45,550 bases of DNA from an uncultured Flammeovirgaceae bacterium (GTDB taxonomy: Bacteria > Bacteroidota > Bacteroidia > Cytophagales > Cyclobacteriaceae). Under the pieces are notes generated by a model. The model saw only the letters and a program-made list of their open reading frames with translations. It did not search any database and was not told the DNA's origin. The stretch lies in the NCBI GenBank assembly GCA_937884755.1, contig CAKZYJ010000039.1, positions 1 to 45,550 on the forward strand. The letters are read 5' to 3'. This document shows positions 18,119 through 26,782 of the stretch, piece by piece; the stretch's first letter is position 1; every line of letters begins with the position of its first letter. Made by a program: the position numbers and the translations under genes.

Positions 18119-19205
18119 ATTACAGGTTCCAGGTGGAGTAAGTAACTTCTTCGAGGCTTTACGCCTGGATCGTTATCCAGATATAGAGTACTTCTTTATA
18201 TCTCCTTCAAAAGAAGAAGGGTGGTTGGAGTCTGTTTGGAGGATTATTAATAACTATTACTTATTTATCAAAATATTGTTACAGGGTGAAGTATCAACAG
18301 TCCATGTGAACCCTTCACTTAATCTTAAGTCATTTTTAAGAGACGGAGTTTTTGTTTTCATTGCCCAGATGTTTAGTATAAAAACAATAACGTTCTTTCA
18401 TGGCTGGGATGAAAAATTTGAATATCGATTGAACCGTAATTTGTTATGGAAATGGTTTTTTTCAAAAACATTCCAGAGAAGTGAGCATCTCATTGTACTA
18501 AGCAAGAAATTTAAAAGCAAACTAATAAATCTTGGCTGTTCAGAGCTTACTTCTAAGTTTCATTTACTGACTACGGTAGCTGATACTTCGTTTATAAACG
18601 ATTTTTCAATTGAAGCAAAAATCAATAGCTACGATAATGAAATTGTGATTCTTTTTCTGTCCCGAATTGAGGAAAGTAAAGGTATATTTATCGCAATAAA
18701 AGCTTTTGATCAATTACAAAAAGAAGTTAAACATCTCAGATTTAAGTTAATTGTGGCTGGTGATGGATCTGTCCTAAATCAGGCTAAACAGTTGGTTTCA
18801 GATCAACATATTGAGAATATCGAGTTTACTGGCTATGTACGAAATAATGCCAAAAAAGAAGTATTGCTAAACTCGCATATTCTCTTATTCCCGACATACT
18901 ACGGGGAAGGAATGCCGACAAATATCCTAGAGAGTATGCTGTACGGTATGCCAGTGGTATCACGCTATAATGCTGGAATAGCAGATACAGTTGAGCAAGG
19001 GGTTAATGGATACTTAACTGATAGCTTAGACCCTGAAGTGTTTGTAGATTTTCTAAAGAAAATAGTGCTACAGAAAGATTACTATGAGCAGATAGTAATT
19101 AGAAATAACCAAAAAGCACTGAATAATTATTCGCCAGATAAAGTGAATGAAAAGCTTTTGAGTATATATGGTCTTACTTCATCAAAAAGTTTAATACACT
19201 GTTAA
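18078..19205 (+). CDS. Glycosyltransferase family 4, last gene of the EPS cluster
   Basis: The 375-residue product begins at an ATG inside the previous gene (41-base overlap). The frame is supported because the N-terminus reads VLVLTPELQVPGGVSNFFEA, the standard first strand and glycine loop of a GT4 enzyme. The donor domain shows VILFLSRIEESKGIFIAIKA and LFPTYYGEGMPTNILESMLY, followed by GMPVVSRYNAGIADTVEQG. It is the last gene on the plus strand before the convergent metG locus. Function is sugar addition during EPS repeat-unit assembly by inference from the family and locus. Confidence 0.88.
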   Translation: MRKTNSKVLVLTPELQVPGGVSNFFEALRLDRYPDIEYFFISPSKEEGWLESVWRIINNYYLFIKILLQGEVSTVHVNPSLNLKSFLRDGVFVFIAQMFSIKTITFFHGWDEKFEYRLNRNLLWKWFFSKTFQRSEHLIVLSKKFKSKLINLGCSELTSKFHLLTTVADTSFINDFSIEAKINSYDNEIVILFLSRIEESKGIFIAIKAFDQLQKEVKHLRFKLIVAGDGSVLNQAKQLVSDQHIENIEFTGYVRNNAKKEVLLNSHILLFPTYYGEGMPTNILESMLYGMPVVSRYNAGIADTVEQGVNGYLTDSLDPEVFVDFLKKIVLQKDYYEQIVIRNNQKALNNYSPDKVNEKLLSIYGLTSSKSLIHC

Positions 19206-19278
19206 CAATCAAAGTTAGCCACTTACTATTCTGCTGAAAGTTTTTTGTGTAGATGTAGTGATATATTGACTATCAGTG

Positions 19279-19296
19279 ACCTTATTGCTATAAGGT
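19279..19296. other. Stem-loop between convergent genes
   Basis: ACCTTAT (19279-19285) pairs perfectly with ATAAGGT (19290-19296) around a 4-base loop, immediately downstream of the EPS cluster and next to the stop of the metG locus. There is no T-tract on either strand, so it is not a clear intrinsic terminator. Confidence 0.25.
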
Positions 19297-19300
19297 GCTC

Positions 19301-21251
19301 CTAACTTATCCCACTTCCATTTCCAAACTCATTTTCCGGTTGAATAAAGACGAGTGAGCCATTGGAATCTTCGGCCATCAAGATCATACCCTGCGACTCA
19401 ATACCCATCATTTTTCGGGGGGCAAGGTTTACCAGCACGCACACCTGTTTGCCAATAATTGTTTCCGGCTCATAGTGCTGGGCAATGCCGCTGAGTACAG
19501 TACGCTGGTCCAGGCCAGTGTCTAAAGTCAACTTGAGCAGTTTTTTAGATTTTTTTACTTTCTCGGCGGCTAGGATAGTGGCTACCCGCATATCCAGTTT
19601 CACAAAATCATCGTAGGTAATTTCTTCTTTCATAGGTGGAATGGTTGGGGTAGTTCCTTCTGTTGCAGTATCTTCCTGATGCAGTTTAGCTATTTGTTCC
19701 TCTACCCAGGAATCCTCAATTTTCTGGAATAGTAATTCAGGCTTTTCTAATGTATGTCCTACTGTCTGTAAGTCGTCGAGGCCAGCATCGACCCAATCAG
19801 TAGACTGAAAATTGAGCATACGTTGTAGTTTGTCAGCCGTATACGGAAGGAAAGGATGACAAATGACGGACAGACTGGCTGTAATCTGTAAACCAATATT
19901 CAGAATAGTTTCTACCCGATCTTTGTCGTTCTTGATCACCTTCCAGGGTTCGGTATCGGCTAGATACTTGTTACCGACTCGGGCTAAATCAATCATATGA
20001 GCCGCCGCCTCCCGGTAATTGTAGTTCTCGATAGACGTAGCTACTTTGTTCGGGGCTTCCCGAATCTGTTGAAGAGTCTCTTCATCTATGGTGTCTAATT
20101 TATGCCGTTGAGGCACTATTCCATCGAAGTACTTTTGTGTAAGCACCAGGGTGCGATTCACAAAGTTACCGAAGATAGCTACCAGTTCATTATTATTTTT
20201 GGCTTGATAATCTTTCCAGGTAAATTCACTGTCTTTGGTTTCCGGCATAGTGGTACAGAGTGTGTAGCGCATCTCATCTTCTTTCCCCGGAAATTCATCC
20301 AGATACTCGTGCAGCCATACAGCCCAGTTGCGACTAGTGGATAGCTTCTGTCCTTCCAGATTCAAAAACTCATTGGCCGGTACATTTTCCGGTAAAATAT
20401 ATCCGCCGTGCGTATGCAGAATAGCTGGGAAAATAATACAGTGAAATACGATATTATCTTTGCCAATAAAATGAATAAGCTGTGCGTTGTCTGCTTCGTC
20501 CGGTTGTTTCTTCCAGTACAACTCCCTATCTTTTCCATTATCTAATGCCCACTGTTTGGTGGCCGAAATGTAGCCAATGGGAGCATCTAGCCATACATAT
20601 AGTTTTTTGCCTTCAGTGTTGGGAAGCGGAACATCAACTCCCCAGTCTAGGTCGCGGGTCATGGCTCGGGGCTGTAAGCCGGCTTTGAGCCAGGAACTGC
20701 ATTGCCCGTATACGTTGGGTTTCCAGATTCCTTTCTTTCCTTCTAGTAACCACTCTTCCAACCAGGGCTGGTATTTATCCAGCGGAAGATACCAGTGCTT
20801 AGTCGGTTTCAGTACGGGCGATTTTCCGCTTAGCGTTGATTTGGGATTGATCAGATCCGTAGGACTCAGGGAAGAACCACAGTTCTCACACTGGTCGCCG
20901 TAGGCGTGGGGATAATCGCATACCGGGCAGGTTCCGGTAATGTAGCGGTCGGCTAAAAACTGGTTGAACTCTTCGTCGTAATACTGCTCTGATTCCTGCT
21001 CAATAAATTCTCCCTTTTCGTACAGCTTAGTAAAAAAGCTCTGGGAAGTCTGGTGATGAATGTAACATAATGGCTGCTCCGTGCTCGTCGCTACCGCCTA
21101 TGAAAATTATATCGCGTCCTTGCTGGCGCTGATAGCGGACGTAGATATCGGCAGGCAGGTAAGCACCGGCAATATGGCCGATGTGTAATGGACCATTAGC
21201 GTAAGGGAGAGCTGCGGTAACGGTTATACGATTATTGTTTTGATTGGTCAT
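19301..21251 (-). pseudogene. metG: Methionyl-tRNA synthetase gene with out-of-frame internal deletion
   Basis: MetG charges tRNA-Met. The ATG at 21251 starts [20 protein letters not shown] with the HIGH motif ([12 protein letters not shown]), but after [11 protein letters not shown] (ending at 21066) this frame runs into an early stop at 21027-21029. The rest continues in a different frame from about 21064: [18 protein letters not shown], the zinc knuckle CPVCDYPHAYGDQCENC, YVWLDAPIGY, the KMSKS equivalent KLSTSRNWAVW, the anticodon-binding helices and a C-terminal tRNA-binding EMAP/Trbp111-like domain. Compared with E. coli MetG about 40 residues are missing at the junction and the frame is lost. 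Remaining codons give about 62 plus 587 residues. Without an ATG the distal frame could only start at TTG 20761 or similar. It is either a true pseudogene with another metG elsewhere, or a sequence error. Confidence 0.85.
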
Positions 21252-21350
21252 GGAAGTCAGATTACAAATTGCAAAATGGCTAATTGTAGATTGAAATAAC
21301 ACAAATTGAAAGAGCTGCTACAAAGCTAGGTCTTTTCAATTTGTAATCAA

Positions 21351-22835
21351 TCAAAGAGCAGAATTGAAGTGAACGAAGAATCCAGCGGTGCCGGCAATCT
21401 TCCAGGATCGCTCCAGCCGGAATACAGTATCGTAAAAAGTGACGATATCGATGCCCAGTCCGTAGCCCATTAGGTACTGATTAGCCAATCGATCGCTCTG
21501 CTCATACTCAATGGTATTGCTTACGTAGCCGTGGTCAACGTAACCTTTGATATACACGCTGAGAGGGATCACGTTAAATTGATCAATAGGTATATAGCGC
21601 GACATGTCAAATTCAGTAGCGAAAAGGCGCTTACTAATAGTATTCTGTTGCATAACAAAAGCTTGTCCTTCAATCACATCGAGTTCGTAGCCTCGTAGCC
21701 AGAGCCGGTTATAACCCAGTCCACGAAAGTTAGCGTAAGGCTGAAAGCGGGGAGTACTAATATATCCATTGACCGAACTGGCAAAGTAAAAACCTTTACC
21801 CAGGTTGAAGTAGTGGCTGTACATACCCGAAATTCTTAGTAAATCTAGATCACCGAAAATCCCTAATCCTAGCTTACTGATGGAGGCCCGCCAGCGGTAG
21901 CCTTCCAAGGGGTAGCCAACGTAGTCGCGGTGATCGCCGGTGGCAGTGTAGTTGAGCATAAAATACTGCTGCCGCGTGTCGCCATGAGTGAAGTAATTAG
22001 GGTTTAAATCCAGAACCGTATCTGCTACCTGCATATCCGAATAGGTGAGAGTGATACCGTGCGTATTATAGTAGGTGGGGCGGTAGGTCCAACCCGCCAG
22101 CGCGGAAATTCTCCGGGAAGCCGGGTTAAGCGGGGTTTCTACCACCTGATTAGTAAACTGGAATTTATGATCCAGCGTCATGTAGTTGATATTTCGGTTT
22201 TCGGAATAGCTAAAGCCTACTTCTATGCCATTTTTTTGTGCTGCATCTACATAGGGTACCGTGTAGTTTACCCCAAAACGCCGGGTAAAGCCAAACTGGG
22301 CCAACACTGAAAGGCGTTCATTAAGTCCGCGAAAGTTGAATTGTGTGAACTTGATGCCGTAGGTTAATAGATTCCAGTCTGGATCTCTCAGAAATACATT
22401 AATGTTAGGAACAGCTCGGGGCAACGCTAGATGCGGAGTCGGTATAGTGTACCAGCGCTCAGCTACTCGCACAATAATATCAGCCGTACCCGGATAGACT
22501 TCAACTACGTGTAGTTCTACACTTAGAAAAAGCGTGGTGTTTATTAGCTTCTGCCGGTCTTTCTTAAGCAGCTCATTCAGCTCGTATACCGGAAAAGTCA
22601 GACCTTCCTCTACGCTTAATTCCCGTAGAATAATCTTGTTTTTAGTAATCCGGTTGCCCAGCACAAAAATACGGTCAATCGTGATAAAATCGGCTTGGGT
22701 AGAGTCGGAAGTAATGATGTTTGGGGTGGATAGAGCAGAAGTATCTGTAGATACTACTTGCCCCCAGGCGGATAGGGTCAATATCCAGCAACCAAACCAA
22801 CCTATACACTTAAACCAATTCCGCACGGATATCAA
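21351..22835 (-). CDS. Omp85-family outer-membrane protein (POTRA plus barrel, BamA/TamA-like)
   Basis: The 494-residue protein begins with a signal peptide (RNWFKCIGWFGCWILTLSAW, cleavage probably after AWG-Q). One POTRA-like domain follows (ITIDRIFVLGNRITKNKIIL, then LIVRV-like strand DIIVRVAERW, about residues 50-130). A C-terminal barrel of about 340 residues is rich in alternating aromatic strands such as KFTQFNFRGLNERLSVLAQF. It is shorter than BamA, which has five POTRA domains, so it is probably an accessory Omp85 protein that inserts or secretes proteins or acts with lipids. No ATG is available: candidate starts are TTG at 22835 and GTG at 22826. A -7 box lies about 33 bases upstream. 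Confidence 0.82.
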   Translation of the reverse strand: MISVRNWFKCIGWFGCWILTLSAWGQVVSTDTSALSTPNIITSDSTQADFITIDRIFVLGNRITKNKIILRELSVEEGLTFPVYELNELLKKDRQKLINTTLFLSVELHVVEVYPGTADIIVRVAERWYTIPTPHLALPRAVPNINVFLRDPDWNLLTYGIKFTQFNFRGLNERLSVLAQFGFTRRFGVNYTVPYVDAAQKNGIEVGFSYSENRNINYMTLDHKFQFTNQVVETPLNPASRRISALAGWTYRPTYYNTHGITLTYSDMQVADTVLDLNPNYFTHGDTRQQYFMLNYTATGDHRDYVGYPLEGYRWRASISKLGLGIFGDLDLLRISGMYSHYFNLGKGFYFASSVNGYISTPRFQPYANFRGLGYNRLWLRGYELDVIEGQAFVMQQNTISKRLFATEFDMSRYIPIDQFNVIPLSVYIKGYVDHGYVSNTIEYEQSDRLANQYLMGYGLGIDIVTFYDTVFRLERSWKIAGTAGFFVHFNSAL

Positions 22836-22867
22836 CGTTTGAGATAATTGAGCTCTAGTAATTCAAG

Positions 22868-22875
22868 CAAAATTA
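22868..22875 (-). promoter_or_regulatory. Candidate promoter -7 box for the Omp85-family gene
   Basis: The minus strand reads TAATTTTG followed by C, matching TAnnTTTG. It sits 33 bases upstream of the TTG start. A TTTG about 24 bases further upstream could be the -33 element, slightly beyond usual spacing. Confidence 0.4.
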
Positions 22876-23035
22876 GTGATATTTATTGTGTCTGTAGGTC
22901 AAAAAACCGACGGAGGATAACGAACTGACTAAAAACAGGTCTCAAATAGCGTGCAAACGTTCCCAAAACAGTGAAAAAGCAAACATTTTACTTCGCTTTG
23001 GCGTAATAAATCCCTAACAATTTCTAAAAATACCA

Positions 23036-23043
23036 TAAATTTG
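23036..23043 (+). promoter_or_regulatory. Candidate promoter -7 box for the cupin gene
   Basis: TAAATTTG matches TAnnTTTG and lies 32 bases before the ATG at 23076, a normal leader length. No good -33 element was found at the expected distance. Confidence 0.45.
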
Positions 23044-23075
23044 TATCATTATAGATATTCAAAAATCAATTTTTT

Positions 23076-23972
23076 ATGGCACTAGACTATAACCATCCTA
23101 TCGACATTATTGAAGACATTGATCTTCGTCATTTTGAAGAGAATTATCTTATTCCGCAGAAGCCAGTCATTCTGCGCGGATTATTGAAAGGTACTAAAGC
23201 CTACGATGAGTGGAACTTTGAGTACTTCAAGAGAGTAGCGGGTGATTTAACCATTGGCGTATTTGAAAACCGGGAGGAAGACCTGGATAAAACCATGAAG
23301 GTTCCACATCGGAAAATGAAATTTGCCGACTATCTGGACTTAATTGCTACTACTCCTACCGACTTACGAATTCACTTGTGGAACATCTTTAAAGATTGCC
23401 CGCAATTGATGGATGACTTTGAGTTTCCTCCCATCAATACCACCTTCCTGAAAGGGTTTCCCTATATGTTCTTCGGGGGGCAAGGCTCAGTAGCCCGAAT
23501 GCACCAAGATATTGATATGTCGAACGTGTTCCTTACCCAGTTTGAAGGAAAACGTCGGGTAGTGCTATTCGCTCCTGAATATTCACATTTGCTGTACCGC
23601 TATCCGTTGAATGTACACACCGGAGTAAATGTAGTTAAACCTGACTATGAGCGCTTCCCTGGTTTGAATTACGTAAAGGGTTATGAGTGTGAGATCAAGC
23701 ATGGCGACACCCTCTTTATGCCGGGTGAGTACTGGCACTACATTGAGTACACCGAAGGTGGCTTCGGTATGAGCTTACGTTCGTTGAACCCTCATTTGTC
23801 TAAGCGCTTTAGAGGATTGATGAATATTAGTGTACGTCAGGCCGTAGACTGGTCTATGCGTAAGGCGATGGGCGACGGATGGTTTGAGGCGAAGCAAAAA
23901 ATTGCCGACCGTCGGGCTAACGCCGCTATTCGTAAAGCAACCAAAAAAGAATCAGAGTTGATTCCTCAGTAA
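23076..23972 (+). CDS. Cupin-like (JmjC-type) Fe(II)/2-oxoglutarate oxygenase candidate
   Basis: The 298-residue protein matches the Cupin_8/JmjC-like family, related to FIH-type hydroxylases that use Fe(II) and 2-oxoglutarate. The putative metal triad is His and Asp in ARMHQDIDMSNVF, and His in GEYWHYIEYTEGG. The N-terminal IPQKPVILRGLLKG is the usual start of this fold. Core strands such as GKRRVVLFAPEYSHLLY follow. The basic, Lys/Arg-rich tail (last 35 residues) lies outside the fold. The substrate is unknown; proteins and ribosomal residues are substrates in related enzymes. It is a single-gene unit bounded by its own promoter box and a strong terminator. Confidence 0.87.
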   Translation: MALDYNHPIDIIEDIDLRHFEENYLIPQKPVILRGLLKGTKAYDEWNFEYFKRVAGDLTIGVFENREEDLDKTMKVPHRKMKFADYLDLIATTPTDLRIHLWNIFKDCPQLMDDFEFPPINTTFLKGFPYMFFGGQGSVARMHQDIDMSNVFLTQFEGKRRVVLFAPEYSHLLYRYPLNVHTGVNVVKPDYERFPGLNYVKGYECEIKHGDTLFMPGEYWHYIEYTEGGFGMSLRSLNPHLSKRFRGLMNISVRQAVDWSMRKAMGDGWFEAKQKIADRRANAAIRKATKKESELIPQ

Positions 23973-24004
23973 TAGAGGCTTCTGAAAATAACATTCTAGC
24001 CAGA

Positions 24005-24037
24005 AAGGTCGTATTTTGAAGTACGACCTTTTTTATT
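24005..24037 (+). terminator. Intrinsic terminator after the cupin gene
   Basis: AAGGTCGTA (24005-24013) pairs perfectly with TACGACCTT (24022-24030) over an 8-base loop, followed by a T-rich run TTTTATTT. It lies 33 bases after the cupin stop. An ATG at 24016 that would extend the next gene lies inside this hairpin, which argues for the later start at 24070. Confidence 0.9.
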
Positions 24038-24069
24038 TAAACTACTCAATAGCGAGGATATCCATTACT

Positions 24070-24810
24070 ATGAAATACGCAATTGTTATTTTCTCAATAT
24101 TAACCTTAGTCGCTTGTCGCTCCAATTCATTTGAGAAAAGTCCGGTAGACGAAATGATTCGGGACATGACCGATGTCCCAGCCTACTCCATTATCCTCTA
24201 CGATATGGATCAGGCAGGAAACTTTTATCCAGAATACAAGCATCAGTACCGCATCATTAAAGAAACTAACGATGCTGATAGCATTCCCGAAGAAGAACTC
24301 ACTGGTTGGTATACTGTGAGCGAAAACTTCTTCAATCAGAATCTGGATAATATGGGAATGGAGATCGTTTCCAAAAACCGAGATGGTGAAGTTTCTAAAA
24401 CGGCGGCCCCTCCGGGTTACGGTAATTATGTAGGTAATCCCCAGTATGGTCAGTGGCAGCAAGGAGCAAATGGTGAGACTTTTTGGTCGTTCTACGGAAA
24501 GTATGCGTTGTTAAGCAGTTTGTTCAATATGGCCTCTTTTCCGGCTCGGCGGTCTTACTACGATGATTACCGGGGGTACCGAAGCAGCGGTCGTCCTTAT
24601 TACGGCCCCACCGTAAATAACCGCCGTACCTATGGAACTAATAGTAGCTATACCACCACTACTAAACCCAACACTACCTGGCGGACCAAAACTTCAAGTC
24701 GGAGCTTTCGCACGTCCACGTCTAGTCAGCGAACTTCTCGTTCTAGCTCTCGCTTCGGGAGTAGCAGCTCCAGTTCGCGATCGCGAAGTAGCGGAGGGTT
24801 TGGTAAATAA
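24070..24810 (+). CDS. Lipoprotein with Ser/Arg/Thr-rich tail, possibly linked to the DUF350-spermidine synthase cluster
   Basis: The ATG at 24070 gives 246 residues beginning MKYAIVIFSILTLVACRSN, a lipoprotein signal with the lipobox LVAC. The middle (residues about 30-130) is a globular domain with the sequence DVPAYSIILYDMDQAGNFYP and HQYRII, not known to me by function. The last 80 residues are low-complexity: Tyr/Arg/Gly then Ser/Thr/Arg repeats (SSSSRSRSSGGFGK at the end), suggesting a flexible surface segment. I recall that Bacteroidota genomes often hold similar Ser-rich lipoproteins beside DUF350 proteins and membrane-bound aminopropyltransferases, as 2 kb downstream here; that link is an inference from memory. 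Confidence 0.75.
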   Translation: MKYAIVIFSILTLVACRSNSFEKSPVDEMIRDMTDVPAYSIILYDMDQAGNFYPEYKHQYRIIKETNDADSIPEEELTGWYTVSENFFNQNLDNMGMEIVSKNRDGEVSKTAAPPGYGNYVGNPQYGQWQQGANGETFWSFYGKYALLSSLFNMASFPARRSYYDDYRGYRSSGRPYYGPTVNNRRTYGTNSSYTTTTKPNTTWRTKTSSRSFRTSTSSQRTSRSSSRFGSSSSSSRSRSSGGFGK

Positions 24811-24817
24811 ATTTCGC

Positions 24818-25876
24818 CTAAGTACTCGAAGTACGCTTTTCAAATTCCAGTAGCCATTTCTTTCTCTCTATTCTGCCGCCGTATCCAGTTAGGCTGCCAT
24901 CTTTTCCAATAACTCGGTGGCAAGGAATAATGATTGAAATTCGGTTGTGGCCGTTGGCAGTAGCCACTGCCCTAACGGCTGTTGGTCGCTCTAATCGCTC
25001 GGCTTGTTGCTGATAGGATACTGTGTCACCAAATGGAATTTGTTGCAGTGATTGCCAAGCTAGTTGCTGAAAATCGGTACCTGGGGTGTGCAATGCAACA
25101 TCAAATTTCTTGCGCTTCCCCTGAAAATATTCAGTCAGCTCTTTTCGTACCTGCTGTATGTGTACGTTTTCGCCAATGATGATTGTTGCTGCCAATAGTC
25201 TTTGTAAATCTCTGAATTCCGTTTCCAGCATTTTCCTTTCGGTAAACTCCAATAAGCAGATACCTTGGTTAGTAGCACACGCAAACATAGGCCCTAACGG
25301 AGTAGCTATCCGGTTAATGAGGATGATGTTTTTGTTCTTACTTTTTAACGGGGCTTTTCCTACTAGTTTTTTGTACGTATACCCAAAACCGCTCAATGAT
25401 TCATATCCTGAGTCAAAAGCCACTGTGATGGCATTTTTTCCCTCTTTCAGCTCTTGGTACGCATTGTTAATCCGATACATTCTTTGAAAGGTGTGGAAAG
25501 TCAGGCCATAGTGTTGCTTAAACCAACGTCTCACCAGATTTGGGCTTATGTTTTCTTCCCTTAATTTAAAGTTGGAAATTTTTTCTCTGGGAGACTCTTT
25601 TACTAACCGAATAGCTCGTTCCACCTGCTCAGGGGCTTGATGAGCATTTTCAGTAGGCTTGCAAACTTTACAAGGACGAAAACCATCAGTTAGTGCTGCT
25701 TGGAACGAGGTATAAAATACCACATTTTCTTTTTTTGGCTTTCTAGCTCTGCACGTTGAAATGCAAAATACGGATGTGGTAGTAACCCCTACGTAGAAAA
25801 TTCCGATATACTTTGGGTCTCTATTCAGCAATGCCCGATAGTAGTCGTCGATTTTTTCTGGAGAATGAATACGCAT
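24818..25876 (-). CDS. ada: Ada-like regulator and O6-methylguanine-DNA methyltransferase
   Basis: This 352-residue protein has the full Ada layout. The N-terminal zinc domain has four cysteines (Cys38, Cys42, Cys69, Cys72) that in Ada accept a methyl group from methylphosphotriesters. An AraC-type helix-turn-helix region follows (FKLREENISPNLVRRWFKQH and AVAFDSGYESLSGFGYTYKK-like). The C-terminal alkyltransferase domain has the acceptor Cys319 in IIIPCHRVIGKDGSLTGYGG. It would repair alkylated DNA and switch on repair genes. The ATG at 25876 overlaps the stop of the upstream PEP-mutase-like gene (TAATG), so the two are translationally coupled. Confidence 0.93.
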   Translation of the reverse strand: MRIHSPEKIDDYYRALLNRDPKYIGIFYVGVTTTSVFCISTCRARKPKKENVVFYTSFQAALTDGFRPCKVCKPTENAHQAPEQVERAIRLVKESPREKISNFKLREENISPNLVRRWFKQHYGLTFHTFQRMYRINNAYQELKEGKNAITVAFDSGYESLSGFGYTYKKLVGKAPLKSKNKNIILINRIATPLGPMFACATNQGICLLEFTERKMLETEFRDLQRLLAATIIIGENVHIQQVRKELTEYFQGKRKKFDVALHTPGTDFQQLAWQSLQQIPFGDTVSYQQQAERLERPTAVRAVATANGHNRISIIIPCHRVIGKDGSLTGYGGRIERKKWLLEFEKRTSST

Positions 25877-26634
25877 TATTGAAATACTGGTTTAAAAGAA
25901 CCCGATGATTTAATCGCCAGAAGTATGTTTTCTAACTGGTTCAGCATTTTAGTATGTACGAAATTTCCCATAGATATTCTTTTCACACCGAGTGTTTTTA
26001 AAGTCTGAAAATCAGGTAAGTTTGGCGTACCCATCACATTTAGGGGAAGATGTGTCGCCTGAACTATGCACTTGATATCCGCCTCTTTCTCAATACATGG
26101 AACGAAAATTCCATCGGCTCCTGCCTTTTCGTATTGCTTTGCCCTTTTTATCGTTTCCTCAACTGGATTTGTACAATGCAGTAGGAAGGTATCGGTTCTT
26201 ACATTGACGAAAACATCAATACCCTGAGATTTTAGGCTAGTACAAATCGTCTCAAGCTGTTGACTAAAATCATCAGCATTAATTAATTTTCGTTGTTCGT
26301 TTGCTAAACTGTCTTCCAAATTAATCCCTACCACTCCTAATTGTACTAACCTCGTAATGTGATCTACTACCTCATCCGGATGGCGACTATAACCTGCTTC
26401 CAAATCTACCGACAAAGGCAGGTGGACGTTTTTCACAATTCTTTTGATAATATATTCTAACTCGCTAAAGCTCATTTCTTCACCGTCTTGGTACCCTAGC
26501 ATAGCGGCAATTGCCCCACTCGATGTGCCCATGACCGCGTAGTTTAGCTTCGCGACAATTCTGGCGCTAGCTACATCCTACACATTGCCAATTAGCATCG
26601 GTTTGTTCAGATGGTGTAAATCTTTGAAACTCAT
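25876..26634 (-). pseudogene. PEP mutase/isocitrate lyase superfamily protein, interrupted by an in-frame TAG
   Basis: Reading from the ATG at 26634 gives MSFKDLHHLNKPMLIGNV, then a TAG stop at 26578-26580, then DVASARIVAKLNYAVMGTSS and onward to the TAA at 25876. Together this is a normal 252-residue PEP mutase-like protein; the stop sits where the family has Trp (NVWDVAS). The downstream open frame from ATG 26532 is 218 residues and lacks the first beta-strand. Visible family motifs are GTSSGAIAAMLGYQD, VDLEAGYSRHPDEV, GINLEDSLANEQRKL and GADGIFVPC. It lacks the Lys-Lys-Cys-Gly-His motif of true isocitrate lyases. The stop may be a real mutation or a sequencing error. It is coupled to ada (TAATG). 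Confidence 0.85.
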
Positions 26635-26782
26635 ATTTCTTATTTTTACACAAATGTTGGCAGATGGATTTTAGCCAGCAACCGATTTTTTAACAAGTAT
26701 TTTTTCTATAACTGCCCAAAACCATAAAATAAAGCGTTCGTATTCTTAAATTACTGACGAAGTACGACTAACCAACGCATCC

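Noticed and set aside
20102-20903. Plus-strand reading frames over the metG locus
   Set aside because: They are antisense shadows of the conserved MetRS coding sequence with no family features of their own.
24016-24069. Upstream ATG at 24016 for the Ser-rich lipoprotein
   Set aside because: It lies inside the terminator hairpin of the cupin gene, and the lipoprotein signal starts cleanly at 24070.
24127-24462. 111-codon minus-strand frame across the lipoprotein gene
   Set aside because: It lies antisense to a protein with a clear lipoprotein signal and shows no recognisable domain.
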